Made by a program: the position numbers and the translations under genes | Assembly (NCBI RefSeq): GCF_009727055.1 | Contig: NC_052357.1 | Coordinates: 89,065,764-89,129,763, forward strand | Length of the DNA: 64,000 nucleotides | Source: Benincasa hispida | Taxonomy: Eukaryota; Streptophyta; Magnoliopsida; Cucurbitales; Cucurbitaceae | Direction: 5' to 3' | Notes under the pieces: model-generated | Told to the model about the DNA's origin: nothing | Seen by the model: only the letters and a program-made list of their open reading frames with translations | Database searches by the model: none | In this document: positions 1 through 10,633 of the stretch, piece after piece | Position numbering within the stretch: the first letter of the stretch is position 1 | Layout: every line of letters begins with the position of its first letter

Positions 1-1705
1 ATGTCATTCGAGTTTTTGATTTTATTCATTGGTTGCAGGTTTGAAATTGGGTTAGGCTTCGGAAAGGAAATTGGGTTGATGAGTTCATCCCCAATCTAAT
101 ATACAATTTCTTTGTTGATTTATTATGATAGAATTGGTTTGGGCTTTGAAAAAGACGTTGGGTTGGAGATAACATCCCGAGTGCAAGTTCAATTAAAAGG
201 CTGAAAGTGTACTCTGACGTAAGCAACAGGTTAAAATTCATAAAATCGTGGGGATGGGTCGTCATAAAATATAAAGACGCCCGGTAATAGGACATCCATA
301 CAAAAAAAGCTCTTAATTTATATCTAATGAATTAGTAAAATTTAAGAAATTAACTTTGTATTAGAAAATTTTTAGCTATAATATTAAAAGTTTAATGACT
401 TCTTTGACAATATTGGTAAAATTATAAAAATAGGCTATATATATATATACATTTATATAGCTCTTGAATTTTGATTTTTGTTACCAAAGTACCCTTACTC
501 TTTCAAAAGTTACAATATTACCCTTACTTCAAAACTACCATTGAAACAATGTGACAATCCAAACTTGATTTATTCTTAGTCATCACCACATTGTTTCAAG
601 TTCAAATCTTCATCTAAAATTCTAAAGGATTTCTATTCCAAAAGTAATTTTGTAACACTTATGAAAGGTTCATGGTGGTATTTCAACTTTTGAAAAAATA
701 GAGGCATTTGATAAACAAAGAGTAAAGTTAATGAACATTTTTATATATAATTTGCCCTATTTTTAAAATCTACATAGTTATTAAATTTACAATTGAAAGT
801 TCAAGAACCTACCAGATGATTTGTTTAATATTTGGAAAATAATTGAACACGAAAACACATATACAAACGCATATAGGCTAATCTCTGTTACTCAACTTAG
901 TATAGTTCATAACAAACCCTAACTTTCTTTTGTTTTATTAAAGGTCACACATTAGGGGGAAAAAAAAGAAGAGATACATGAGTTCTATTTTTAGTAGTAC
1001 AAGCTCGTACTCAATAATTATACCTCCTTATCCTGTTCAATTAGAAAAATTTGAATCCCACATAATTGATCGAAAAAATGATCCTTTCAATGAATTCTGC
1101 TAATATGTCGAAATGTTTGGATACAACCAGATAAGCTACAACAAGGGCCTCATATTTTCAAAACTTAATAGATATAAGATTATCAATCCCCTCATTCAAA
1201 ACAAACAAATATCCTATGCACTATGTGACTCAATAATAATTATTGCAAGATGGTGACACCTATGAGGAAAAACTTTTAAATCAAAATCTTGATGTTCCTC
1301 ATACCAATATTAGAAAATTTTCAACTCTATAATTTGAACCAAGCTCCATAAACCATGCATAATGATCCATCACATCTCGATTATTCCTGTCAGAAAATAA
1401 AGAAAAATATGTATTGATGATTGTCCAAGGTAAGACCCAAAGTCCACGGGCAATCCTAAACCTAAGAGATACCAAGAAAGGGTATAGGGGAAGAGAAATA
1501 TTAGTGCTTCGGGGTTTGAGTCAACCAGTTGAGCTGGTAAATATATACAAATCGAAAAATGAACAAGTCAACATCGGACTGGCACCCTACAACCTTGATC
1601 ACCATAAACGTCATAGACACCATTACACAAAATGGTAGATGTATATCAAAGGATTGACTTAAAAATAGTCCTATTCAACCACTTAAAAGGAGAAGGTAAG
1701 TAATC
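1..1705. repeat. Long direct repeat, left copy (A1)
   Basis: This stretch is collinear with 10634-12713 at roughly 90% identity by eye, from the window edge to the shared end 'GGTAAGTAATCA'. The left copy lacks a 290-bp insertion and about 40 bp that the right copy has. The 40-bp difference lies between two AGATGG words, as expected for a microhomology deletion. Because the right copy follows a Mutator-like transposase remnant, the repeat is probably the 3' non-coding part of that element family. It is fused at about 1705 to a truncated Copia LTR. The small open frame at 1414-1638 is not conserved as an open frame in the other copy, so I do not call it a gene. Confidence 0.7.
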
Positions 1706-2509
1706 ACCTTACGTTATATTCCTCATGTTCCTACTGATCCTCTAATGAACAACTGGTTTGTAATCCAATCACTAAACCAAACTCTCTTAGTCTTTCTCCA
1801 ATCCAATCACCCAGTAAGAGGGTGGGGCCCATTTTTCAAGACCTGGATTCAGTACTTGAGAAAATAACCTTTCTCCTATCCCTAAATCGAGTAGGCATGA
1901 AATCTATCTTAAACCTTATGTCCCCAGCTATCTATCCGGTTTTACCCTTGAAATGGGAGTCTTATTAAGCCGGCGTTGTTGAGTCAACCCTTAACTATGA
2001 AAATCTAAGGGTAATCCCAAATAAACAGGAGTTCATAGTTAGCTCAGGATTAAGATCGAGTTGCCTAGGTCATCTATGTAAAATAGTCTGTCTTAAATAG
2101 TAAACAACGTTATAAAGTAAGAGTGACTTATTTCTTGTTCCTGATCTTATGCAAAATCATTGCATAGGATGCCCTCACTCCTCATGTCGTAACATGTACG
2201 AATTAGGATCACATCGTATGTAACACTTTACAACTCTTTGTAACAACTACAAAGTAGGCCGCATCCAATGGTGTTACCAGAATAAGGTACCCAATCTCAT
2301 TCATGTACATAGATCATTTTGACTATTTACTCGATCCCAATCCACTCTTATGTCTCCACATAAAGTTCAAGTATTCATACAATAGTCGTGGGTCTTAGTC
2401 TATTGGATTTAAACTTTCGTACAATTTATGAAATCAACAACAAGTATATTGATCATAGAAGATGTTTATTATTTTACAAATGCGAGTTTCTAGGGCATAA
2501 TACCCAACA
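1706..2509 (-). repeat. Copia-1 3' LTR, truncated
   Basis: The minus strand begins TGTTGGGTATTATGCCC at 2509, directly after the purine-rich tract AAGTGGGAGTAT. It matches 10028-9246 along its whole length. Homology stops at about 1706, where repeat A1 takes over, so the distal 1 kb of this LTR is missing. Confidence 0.85.
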
Positions 2510-2524
2510 ATACTCCCACTTGGA
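2510..2524 (-). other. Copia-1 polypurine tract
   Basis: The minus strand reads TCCAAGTGGGAGTAT directly before TGTTGGG. This is the usual plant Copia plus-strand primer tract abutting the 3' LTR. Confidence 0.75.
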
Positions 2525-2645
2525 CTAAAACTCTAGTGGATCAGTATATATAAATATATACAATGTTGAGTTTACATGGAAAGAATAAAATGTACAAATA
2601 CAATAAACTAGGACATTACAATACCCATAAATTCTCCCACTTCAC

Positions 2646-5600
2646 CTAGTGATACAAAACTCGTAGACCTAGTTCTACTAGGTGAGCTTCGAATACTTTA
2701 GCCGAGAGGGCCTTCGTAAATGGATCAGCTAAGTTGTCTTGGGAAGTAATCTGAGTGACAATGATGTCTTCTCTATGTACAATCTCCCTGATGAGATGGT
2801 ACTTCCGTTCGATATGCTTCCCTTTTGATGGCTTCGTGGTTCCTTTGAATTTGCAACTGCTCTACTGTTGTCATAATAAAGAGTGACAAGTAAGTGCATA
2901 TTAGGAACTACTTCCAGATCTGTTAAGAACTTTCTGAGCCATACTGTTTCTTTTACTGCTTCACTTGCAGCTACATACTCAGCTTCCATTGTGGAGTCTG
3001 CAATATAACTCTGCTTGATGCTTCTCCACACAACTGCTCCTCCGTTAAGTGTGAATACTGACCCCGAAGTTGCTTTCCTTGAATCAATATCGGTCTGAAA
3101 GTTAGAATCAGTGTATCCAGTAAGGATCAGATCCTTAGAACCATACACGAGCATATAACATCTCGTTATCCGAAGATACTTGAGAATATTTTTAATAGCA
3201 GTCCAATGGTCATGACCAGGATTGGACTGAAATTTGCTAACATTTCCTACGACATAGCATATATCAGGACGAATACACAACATTGCATACATCAAACTCC
3301 CAACTGCAAATGCATATGGAATTTGATTCATCTTCTTAACTTCTTGAGGTGTCTTAGGACTTTGTTCCTTAGACAAGTGAATTCCATGCCTGAAAGGTAA
3401 AGATCCTTTCTTGGAATTTTTCATTTTATACCTAGACAACATCTTGTCTATATAAGATGCTTGAGATAAAGCTAATGTTCTGTTCTTGCGATTTCGAACT
3501 ATTTAGATTCCAAGAACATATTATGCTTTTTCCAAATCTTTCATTTGGAATTGTGAAGCCAACCATCTCTTAACGTCAGCTAGATATTCTACCTCATTTC
3601 CAATGAGTAGAATATCATCAACACACAACACCAGAAAAGCGACAATTTTGTTGACGATTTTCTTATAGACACAGGGTTCATCAATATTTTGTTCAAAGCC
3701 ATAAGATTTAATCGCAGCGTCAAATCTCATATTCCAAGATCTAGAAGTTTGTTTTAATCCATAAATGGATCGATTAAGTTTGCAAACCTTTTGCTCTTGA
3801 CCCTGCTGTATAAACCCTTCTGGTTGAGACATATAGATACTCTCTTCAAGATAGCCATTCAGAAAAGCTGTCTTGACATCCATTTGCCATATTTCATAAT
3901 CATAAAAAGTGGCCATGGATAAGCGTATTCTAACAGACTTTATCATGGCAACTAGAGAGAAGGTTTCTTCAAAATCTAACCCTTTCTTTGTGTAAACCCT
4001 TTTGCCACTAGTCAAGCTTTGTATGTCTGTACCTTACCAGTTTCGTCTCATTTTCTCTTGTAGTTCCATTTGCAATGAATGGGTTTTAACCCTTCAGGTT
4101 GATCTACAAAATCCCAGACAGAATTGAAATACACAGATTCCATTTCAAGCTCTATGGCTTTAATGCATTAGCCTTTGTCCACATCGTTCATTGCTTGATT
4201 AAAAGACAATGGATCCTCTAAACTCATCTGGTATGATGACTTGAGTTTCAGTTAAACCCAAGTACCGGTTAGGCTGTTGCACAACCCTCCTACTACGACG
4301 AGGCATTCTCAACTCTTGAGAAGGATGTGAAGTATCAGTTTCATCAACAACTCTTTTTGACGGACCTGCTCGACCAACAACTCTTGTTGAAGGACCTGCT
4401 TGATCAACAACTCTTGTTGATGCATTTGTTGTTTCTCTGGACATATCTTCTATTACTAGCTTACTACGAGGTTGATGGTTCTTATATAATCTTCCTCTAG
4501 GAAGGTTGCATTTGTCGATACAAATATTTATCTTCCTGAGGATCATAAAAGAGACCACCTTTAATTTCTTTTGGGTAGCCTACAAATAGGCATACTTTTG
4601 AACAGTGTTCCAGTCTTTTAGGATTTTGCACCAATACATGTGTTGGACAACCCCAAATTCTGAAGTGATATAAATTTTCTTTACGCCCTTTCCAGGCTCG
4701 TAAGTTGTTTCAGAAACACTTTTCCAGGGAGACCATGTTCAAAATATACACCGCAGTCCCAATTGCGTGTCCCCAAAAAGAATTTGGTAACTGAGCATAA
4801 CTCATCATGGAACGAACCATGTCCTACAAGGTTTTGTTTCTTTTTTCTACTACACCGTTTTGTTGATGTGTACTGGGGGTTGTTCAGACTGAATTCCATG
4901 TTCTATCAAATAGTTTTGGAATTCTATGTCCATATACTCATCACCTCGATCCAATCGAAGTATTTTAATCTTTTTACCTAACTGGTTCTCAACCTCAGCC
5001 TTAAACTCTTTGAACTTTTCAAAAGTTTCATACTTTTGGTGCATTAGGTAAATATGCCCATACCTGGAATAATTATCAATAAAACTGATGAAATATTCAT
5101 ACCCTCCTCTTGCTCTAACATTTAGAGGCACACAAAGGTCTGAGTGAATCAGCTCTAGGATTTCTTTGGCTCTAAGACCTTTTCCAGAAAAAAATCTTTT
5201 TGTCATTTTACCCTCAAGATAGAACTCACGTGGTGGTAATAAACTGTTTTCCAACTTGTTTAAAAGATCGTTTTTAACCAATCTCTCAATCTTGTTGAGA
5301 TTTATGTGACCCAGTCTCAAGTGCCAAAGATAGGCATTTGGAGAAATCTTCCTCTTCTTATGAGTCCCAGTAGTTTTAAACATCTCTATGTTCAAAACAA
5401 CTTTGACCTCAGTTGGTTTTAACATGTACAAATTATTTTCTAATTTTGCAGAGCAAATCTGTTTATTTCCCATATTGATGAACAATTCACCATTTTCGAA
5501 ATAAACTTTATAATTTTGTTCTAGCAAACAGGAGACAGATATTAGATTCCTTTTCATAGAAGGAATATAAAATACATTTTTCAAATAAATGTACTTATCT

Positions 5601-5979
5601 CCTATAAATAACTTCATATCTCCCACTGCTTTGGCTGAAACAATCTCCTCGGTCCCTACCTTAAAGATTGTTTCACATTCTATCAACTATCTCCAGAAAC
5701 TTGTTTCCTATGAGATAGTAAATACATGATTAGCGGCACCTAAATCAATTATCCAGATTTTATCGTTTTCTACTAAACATGCATTGATAACAAGTAAATC
5801 ATATTTATCTTATTGTTCGAATTCAGCATTCTTATCTACATAATCCATAATTTCAGATGAGTTGGGAGATAGAAGACAATCCTCTAAAACTCTGTTGGTA
5901 TAATCAACCACTAGTAATTTGTTTGTCGATTTGATTTACGGTTATGTACATCGGAAGTGAGTATACTAGAATTCGACAT
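2646..5979 (-). pseudogene. Copia-1 gag-pol remnant (protease, integrase, RT, RNase H)
   Basis: Reading from high to low coordinates, a gag-type start (MSNSSILTS) lies at 5979. Only about 100 codons, with stops, separate it from the protease motif, which is WIIDLGA near 5745 instead of DSGA. The stretch 5686-4850 holds the pre-integrase region and integrase core; the second catalytic motif reads LRLDRGDEY. The linker at 4558-4199 has three imperfect copies of TRVVDQAGPS. RT at 4015-3521 has CVDD in place of YVDD. RNase H at 3442-2729 contains EAEYVAASEA. The reading frame ends at the stop at 2646-2648, just before the polypurine tract. Most of gag is missing, and stops and frameshifts separate the blocks, so it cannot encode a working polyprotein. 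Confidence 0.88.
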
Positions 5980-8214
5980 GCTGATAAAATTCAAACAAAT
6001 TCTAATTAGTAAGTTGTAACTAAATCCAAAATCAAGTTTTAGCAAAAAGTAATAATGTACCCATAACCATCATTTATTTGCAACGATATTTTAATGAGTC
6101 AGAATATGTGCTACCAAGGGGCAGTCAGATACTCCTTCACTAAAACAAACAATTTTGACCAAACACTATCTTTGCAATAACTCTTATTCCTATAGTCGTT
6201 TAGTTATCGTTTTCGGTCAAGATCTTTACTAACAACTTAGTAATTCTTGTAAGTGTGACCTGCCATTTTCAGATCCTATAGGATAGTAGAAGACAACATC
6301 CAAGACGGAACAATAAGACCTTATTCATTTTACTGAAGCTTGGGTTGTTCCAAATCCTATGTTACAACTCTCCGAGGGGATAGCCGTCGCTAAACGATTA
6401 GCAAAGGGCTACCAAAAGTAAACCACCAGGCACAACATAGGAATCTCACGGTTTAGACTAATAGAAGATACCGTAGGATATATTGATACATATCCTTCAC
6501 CCACTTACTATAAACTACTTCCTCCATTTACCTTGATATTGACTCATACAAAACACTTTCTGAATGGAGGCCACTTCCAAGGTAACACAAAGCATCAAAT
6601 GAATCTCACGGCATGAACTATGAGGAGACGTGGTAGTTGAAATCTATATATCGAATAATAGACTTATGTTTGAACAACTTCCCCTAATTCACCGAAATCT
6701 AGATTTAAGCTAAAAAATACTTTCCGAATGGAGGTCACTTCCAGGGTGACACGAAGTACCGCTTAAATCTGGACTAAGAGACGTGAGAGCTAAATATAAC
6801 GTATCATATATGTCATTAATCTCCCACTGAAGTTTTCTAATAACTCTCTCATATAGAAGTTATTAAACTGCCACTGAAGTGTTCTATTTGGGTAGATTTA
6901 TACTTAGGTTCTTTTCGGCTAATAAAACAACTCTAAGTCTATGTGGTTTATCCAAGTATAACTTTTATAATTGGATTTTAGCCTACGATGTCTAGGTGAT
7001 AAACTATTTTATTACCTCACATAACTCACGTATGCTTATAAAATCAGTTATCAACGCTCAATTAGTTCGATCATCTCATGCATAAACAATTAAATACTAG
7101 CTGTTATGATTTTTGCTTTGGCATAAACAAGCAAACAGATAGCTAACTATTACAAACAACTTCATAACCATCTTTGAACCACTCGAACCGCTCCAAACCA
7201 AACCCAAAACAACTTGAACCGGGCTGGATGAGTCTGAACTGGACCAACCAAAACCATTTGAGGCTGAACCAGATTGAACTTTGAGAAAACCAGTCAAACC
7301 GCTTTTGGTCCAACCTCAATGTGTTACTAAGGCTGATTGTGTAACACCTGGAGGTTATCGTCTAGTGTCATCATCTTGGGTTGAGAGGAAGTACACAATC
7401 GCATAGTGTTTGTTGAAAACTAAACGATCGTTTAGCTTTATCGCATAGGACTAAACGATCACTTAGTTCCATCGCAGTGCAATCACTTAACTCCATTGCA
7501 TAGTACTAAGCAATCTCTTAACACCATCGCCCAACGCATTCAAGTCATCGTTTAGTAACCGCCACAGCTAAATGATCGCTTAACTCCATCGTATAGAATA
7601 TCATCGCGTCGCATAGTATTTATCTACATGATCGCTTAGTGCTATCGTGTAACACTCCATTGCATTGCTTAGTGTGCATCATTGCTAAATGATCGTATAG
7701 TGCCATCGTTTAGCAAACTCAATGTATTGTTTATTTCCCATGATAAATCTAAACGATCGCGTAATGCTATCATATAGCAAATGAACGCATCGCTTAGCTC
7801 CCGTAGGTACACGATCGTTTAGCGTTCAATATCACAACAACCAGCGCATATTACTAAACGATCGTCTAGCTTTTCTTCTCATCGTGTAATGTCTGGAGCT
7901 AAACGATCATTTAGCAACTGGACCTCAACAACAAATTTGAGCAGAAGCTGAAAAAACTAGAACAGCAGCTCGACCTCCTTCGCTTGTTTCTTCAATTACA
8001 TCTTAATTTCAACTCTAATGACTCTAAATAAATTATAGACTCATGGTAACACATAAATGCTCATTAAACAAGAGCTAATTAAAAATTTAATTGAGAAATT
8101 TAATAGAATTAAGATGCCAACACTCAGAAAACCATAGCGGTGCATTTGTTTCATATATCTCATGAAAAAACACCCACCTTGCCAAAATTAGACCGAATTA
8201 AAAGCTTAAAAGAT
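5980..8214 (-). other. Copia-1 leader between primer binding site and gag
   Basis: This is about 2.2 kb without a convincing reading frame. It contains two imperfect direct copies of a segment beginning ACTTTCTGAATGGAGG (about 6555 and 6720). It also contains the palindrome array at 7365-7925, listed separately. The open frame at 7297-7097 has low-complexity Ser/Val/Gly composition and no family signature, so I leave it out. Confidence 0.6.
7365..7925. repeat. Array of CTAAACGATCGTTTAG-type palindromes
   Basis: The perfect 16-bp palindrome CTAAACGATCGTTTAG lies at 7420-7435. Close variants follow at about 7451, 7568, 7624, 7685, 7749, 7809, 7854 and 7899, each centred on GATC. Half-sites such as ATCGTTTAG and CATCGCATAG lie between them. 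Spacing is mostly 30-100 bp. The array sits between the primer binding site and gag of Copia-1. The same core appears in the solo LTR at 18944-19030. Confidence 0.85.
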
Positions 8215-8226
8215 TCTCTTATACCA
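8215..8226 (-). other. Copia-1 primer binding site
   Basis: The minus strand reads TGGTATAAGAGA, which matches the initiator-Met tRNA complement TGGTATCAGAGC at 10 of 12 positions. It lies three bases inside the CA terminus of the 5' LTR at 8229, and so sets the LTR's inner end. Confidence 0.75.
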
Positions 8227-8228
8227 AT

Positions 8229-10028
8229 TGAAAGAGTTAAATAACATGCAGCGAAAGTATCAAGGATCCATAAGCATTCAAATTCACTAATTTTGGCAAA
8301 AACTAAAGCATGCTCTTCTAAAAAGTGAGTTTTCAGATCTTACCTTTGATGAACTCTCTAAGAAAACGTGTGTACAACCGTAGTCTTCATTTGATATCAC
8401 CGTGCACCACCTCAAAGCCTTCCCTAATATCCTCTTGGAGCTTTAGGCAGAGTTGTGGGACTCAAGAACAGCTTGAAGATGTGAAGAACCAAAAAGAGCT
8501 CACAGCAGCTGATAAGAAGAAGACAGTATCTTCTCATAGAAATTTTTCTCTAAAAAAATCTGCATACATCCTTCTCAAATGACTCCAAACTTCTTTATAT
8601 ATTATAGATGAACATGCAATGAAGTGGAGTGCATGGCTTACAACTCATGCTTGGAGAATCAATGAAGAGAGGATAATGGCCTTTGTGTGAGCATGAAGAT
8701 GAAGGTAACGGAAAAAACTCATTTTCCATTTCGTGCAACATACAAAACGAATTTTTTTCCATTTTGGCAATATACAAAAAGAATTTTCATTTTTCTTTTA
8801 AAATATAAAATGATTTTAAAACCATTTTAACTGAAAATTGGTTTTCTTAAATTAATTTAATATAAAATATTAAATTAATTTTTGTACAATAATCATCTTC
8901 ATATATTTAAATCATATTTAAATACATATTCTCTTGTTCCATTTAATTTGAACGTTTCAAATTAATTTATCAAGTTACCCTAAAGCTTATCCATTAACGA
9001 ACTAGTAGGGGGGACCTCGCGGACCTACAGATCATGGGCTCCAACGATTCGAGATTAATCTGCTAAACTCATTAGTCTGATCTAATCCCCATTCGTTAAC
9101 TAAATGGACACTCCACTATAGCCTATAGTTGAACTCTCCTCACTGTAGATATATTATGTTCACATGATTTAACCATAATCAGCAAGTCAACCCTCCACAG
9201 GTTGTTCGTAATAATGGTTGGGTCAAATATCTATTTTGCCCTCGAGATTACGTCTTATTCCTCAAATCCCTATTGATCCTCTAATGAACAACTGGTTTGT
9301 GATCCAATCACTAAACCAAACTCTCTCAGCCCAGTGAGAGGGTGAGACCCCTTGTTCAAGACTTGGATTTACTTGAGAGAATAACCTTTCTCCTATCCCT
9401 AAATCAGATAGGCGTGAACTCCGTCTTGCACACTATGTCCCCAGCTATCTATCCGGTCTTGCCCCTGAAATGGGAGTCTTATTGAGCCAGTGCTGTTAAG
9501 CCAACCATCAACTATGCAAATCTAAGGACAATCTCGAATAAACAGGAGTTTATAGGTAGTTTAGGATTAAGATCGAGTTACCTAGGTCACTTAGGTGAAA
9601 TAGTCAGTCTTAAACAGTAAACAACATTATAAAGTAAGAGTGACCTATTTCTTGGTCCTGATCATATGCAAACTCATTTCATAGGACGTCTCCACTCCTC
9701 ATGTTGTAAAATGTACGAATTAGGATCACATCGTATGTAGCACTTTACAACTCTTTATAACAAATATAGAGTAGGCCGCGTCTAATGGTGTTACCAGAAT
9801 AAGGTACCCCACCTCATTTATGTACCATAGATCATTTTGACTATTTACTCAAACCCGATCAACTCTTATGACTCTACATAAAGTTCAAGTACTCATATAT
9901 TAACCATGAGTCTTAGTTTATTGGATTTAGACTTTCGTACAATTTATGAAATCAATAACAAGTATATTGATCATAGAAGATGTTTATTATTTTATAATCT
10001 GCGAGTTTTTAGGACATAAAACCCAACA
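8229..10028 (-). repeat. Copia-1 5' LTR, about 1.8 kb
   Basis: On the minus strand the LTR starts TGTTGGGTTTTATG at 10028 and ends CA at 8229, next to the primer binding site. Its first 780 bp pair with the truncated 3' LTR. Open frames at 8325-8582 and 8777-8595 fall inside the LTR and have no family signature. Confidence 0.8.
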
Positions 10029-10490
10029 ATACCAAGTAAACCCGACTGATTGTCATACATTCATCGTGAAAGACGACCACTAGGATGGTGTTGTCAACTA
10101 AAATACCCATAAGTGCACATGTAAACAGTTCGACTACTTAGAGATTCCATGCTCACATGCAATAGTTGCTGCAAGGTCAAGAAATATTAATCCCTACACA
10201 CTTTGCAATCAATTTTATAGCATTTTAATCCTGACATACACAGAACTAATATTCCGAGTTGAACATTCTTTTTAGTGGAGGAAACCACCGAGCTATGTAG
10301 AACACATTTTCCTACCACAAAAAATTACAACTAGTGTTAGTAGGCCACGTGTCAATCGAATTCTATCCGCTGGAGAACACCGTCCAACTCAAAAGTGCAC
10401 TAGGTATAGAAATTTAGGACACAATCGGGCAACATGCAACAGACCATTATCAAGTAATCTAAGTAGTGACCAACGGAGATAGAGGTAATG
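10029..10490 (+). pseudogene. Mutator-like (MULE) transposase C-terminal remnant
   Basis: Plus-strand translation gives the SWIM zinc-finger block: CTCKQFDYLEIPCSHAIVAA (CxC followed by CxH) from about 10117. It continues with NINPYTLCNQFYS, then SRPRVNRILSAGEHRPTQKC and a zinc knuckle with one cysteine changed to tyrosine (KCTRYRNLGHNRATC). An in-frame stop lies near 10275 (F*WRKP). This is the C-terminal half of a MuDR-type transposase. The N-terminal half is absent: the Copia element begins immediately upstream, and the far side of that element does not resume the transposase. Confidence 0.85.
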
Positions 10491-10633
10491 TCCATACTCT
10501 ATTTGATTTGGATTATGCTTTTTTTCATTATGATCAATAAATTTGAATTTTGAGCTTTTTGTTTTTTATCGGGTTAAGGAAATGCATTATTCGTCAAGCT
10601 GAGAGATTCACCATTGCCGCAATGTCACGGGTA
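10491..10633. other. Spacer between MULE remnant and repeat A2
   Basis: Non-coding sequence that continues from the end of the transposase remnant into repeat A2. Its counterpart would lie left of the window. Confidence 0.4.

Larger units (their letters stand above)
1706..10028 (-). mobile_element. Degenerate Ty1/Copia LTR retrotransposon, nested in a MULE
   Basis: On the minus strand the order is 5' LTR (10028-8229), primer binding site (8226-8215), long leader, gag remnant, pol remnant, polypurine tract (2524-2510), 3' LTR (2509-1706). The integrase-before-reverse-transcriptase order marks it as Copia. The 3' LTR keeps only about 804 bp against about 1800 bp in the 5' LTR and is fused to repeat A1, so no target duplication can be paired. 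The two LTRs differ at roughly one position in ten by eye, so the insertion is old. The right flank is a Mutator-like transposase remnant that resumes immediately after 10028. Confidence 0.9.

Noticed and set aside
1414..1638. Open frame of 74 codons in repeat A1
   Set aside because: The equivalent stretch in repeat A2 (12419-12640) is broken by stops and there is no family signature.
7097..7297. Minus-strand frame of 66 codons rich in Ser, Gly and Val
   Set aside because: Low complexity, inside the Copia-1 leader, not similar to gag.
7365..7925. CRISPR-like array
   Set aside because: The repeats are short, degenerate palindromes with unequal spacing inside a plant retrotransposon; there are no spacers of constant length and no cas genes.
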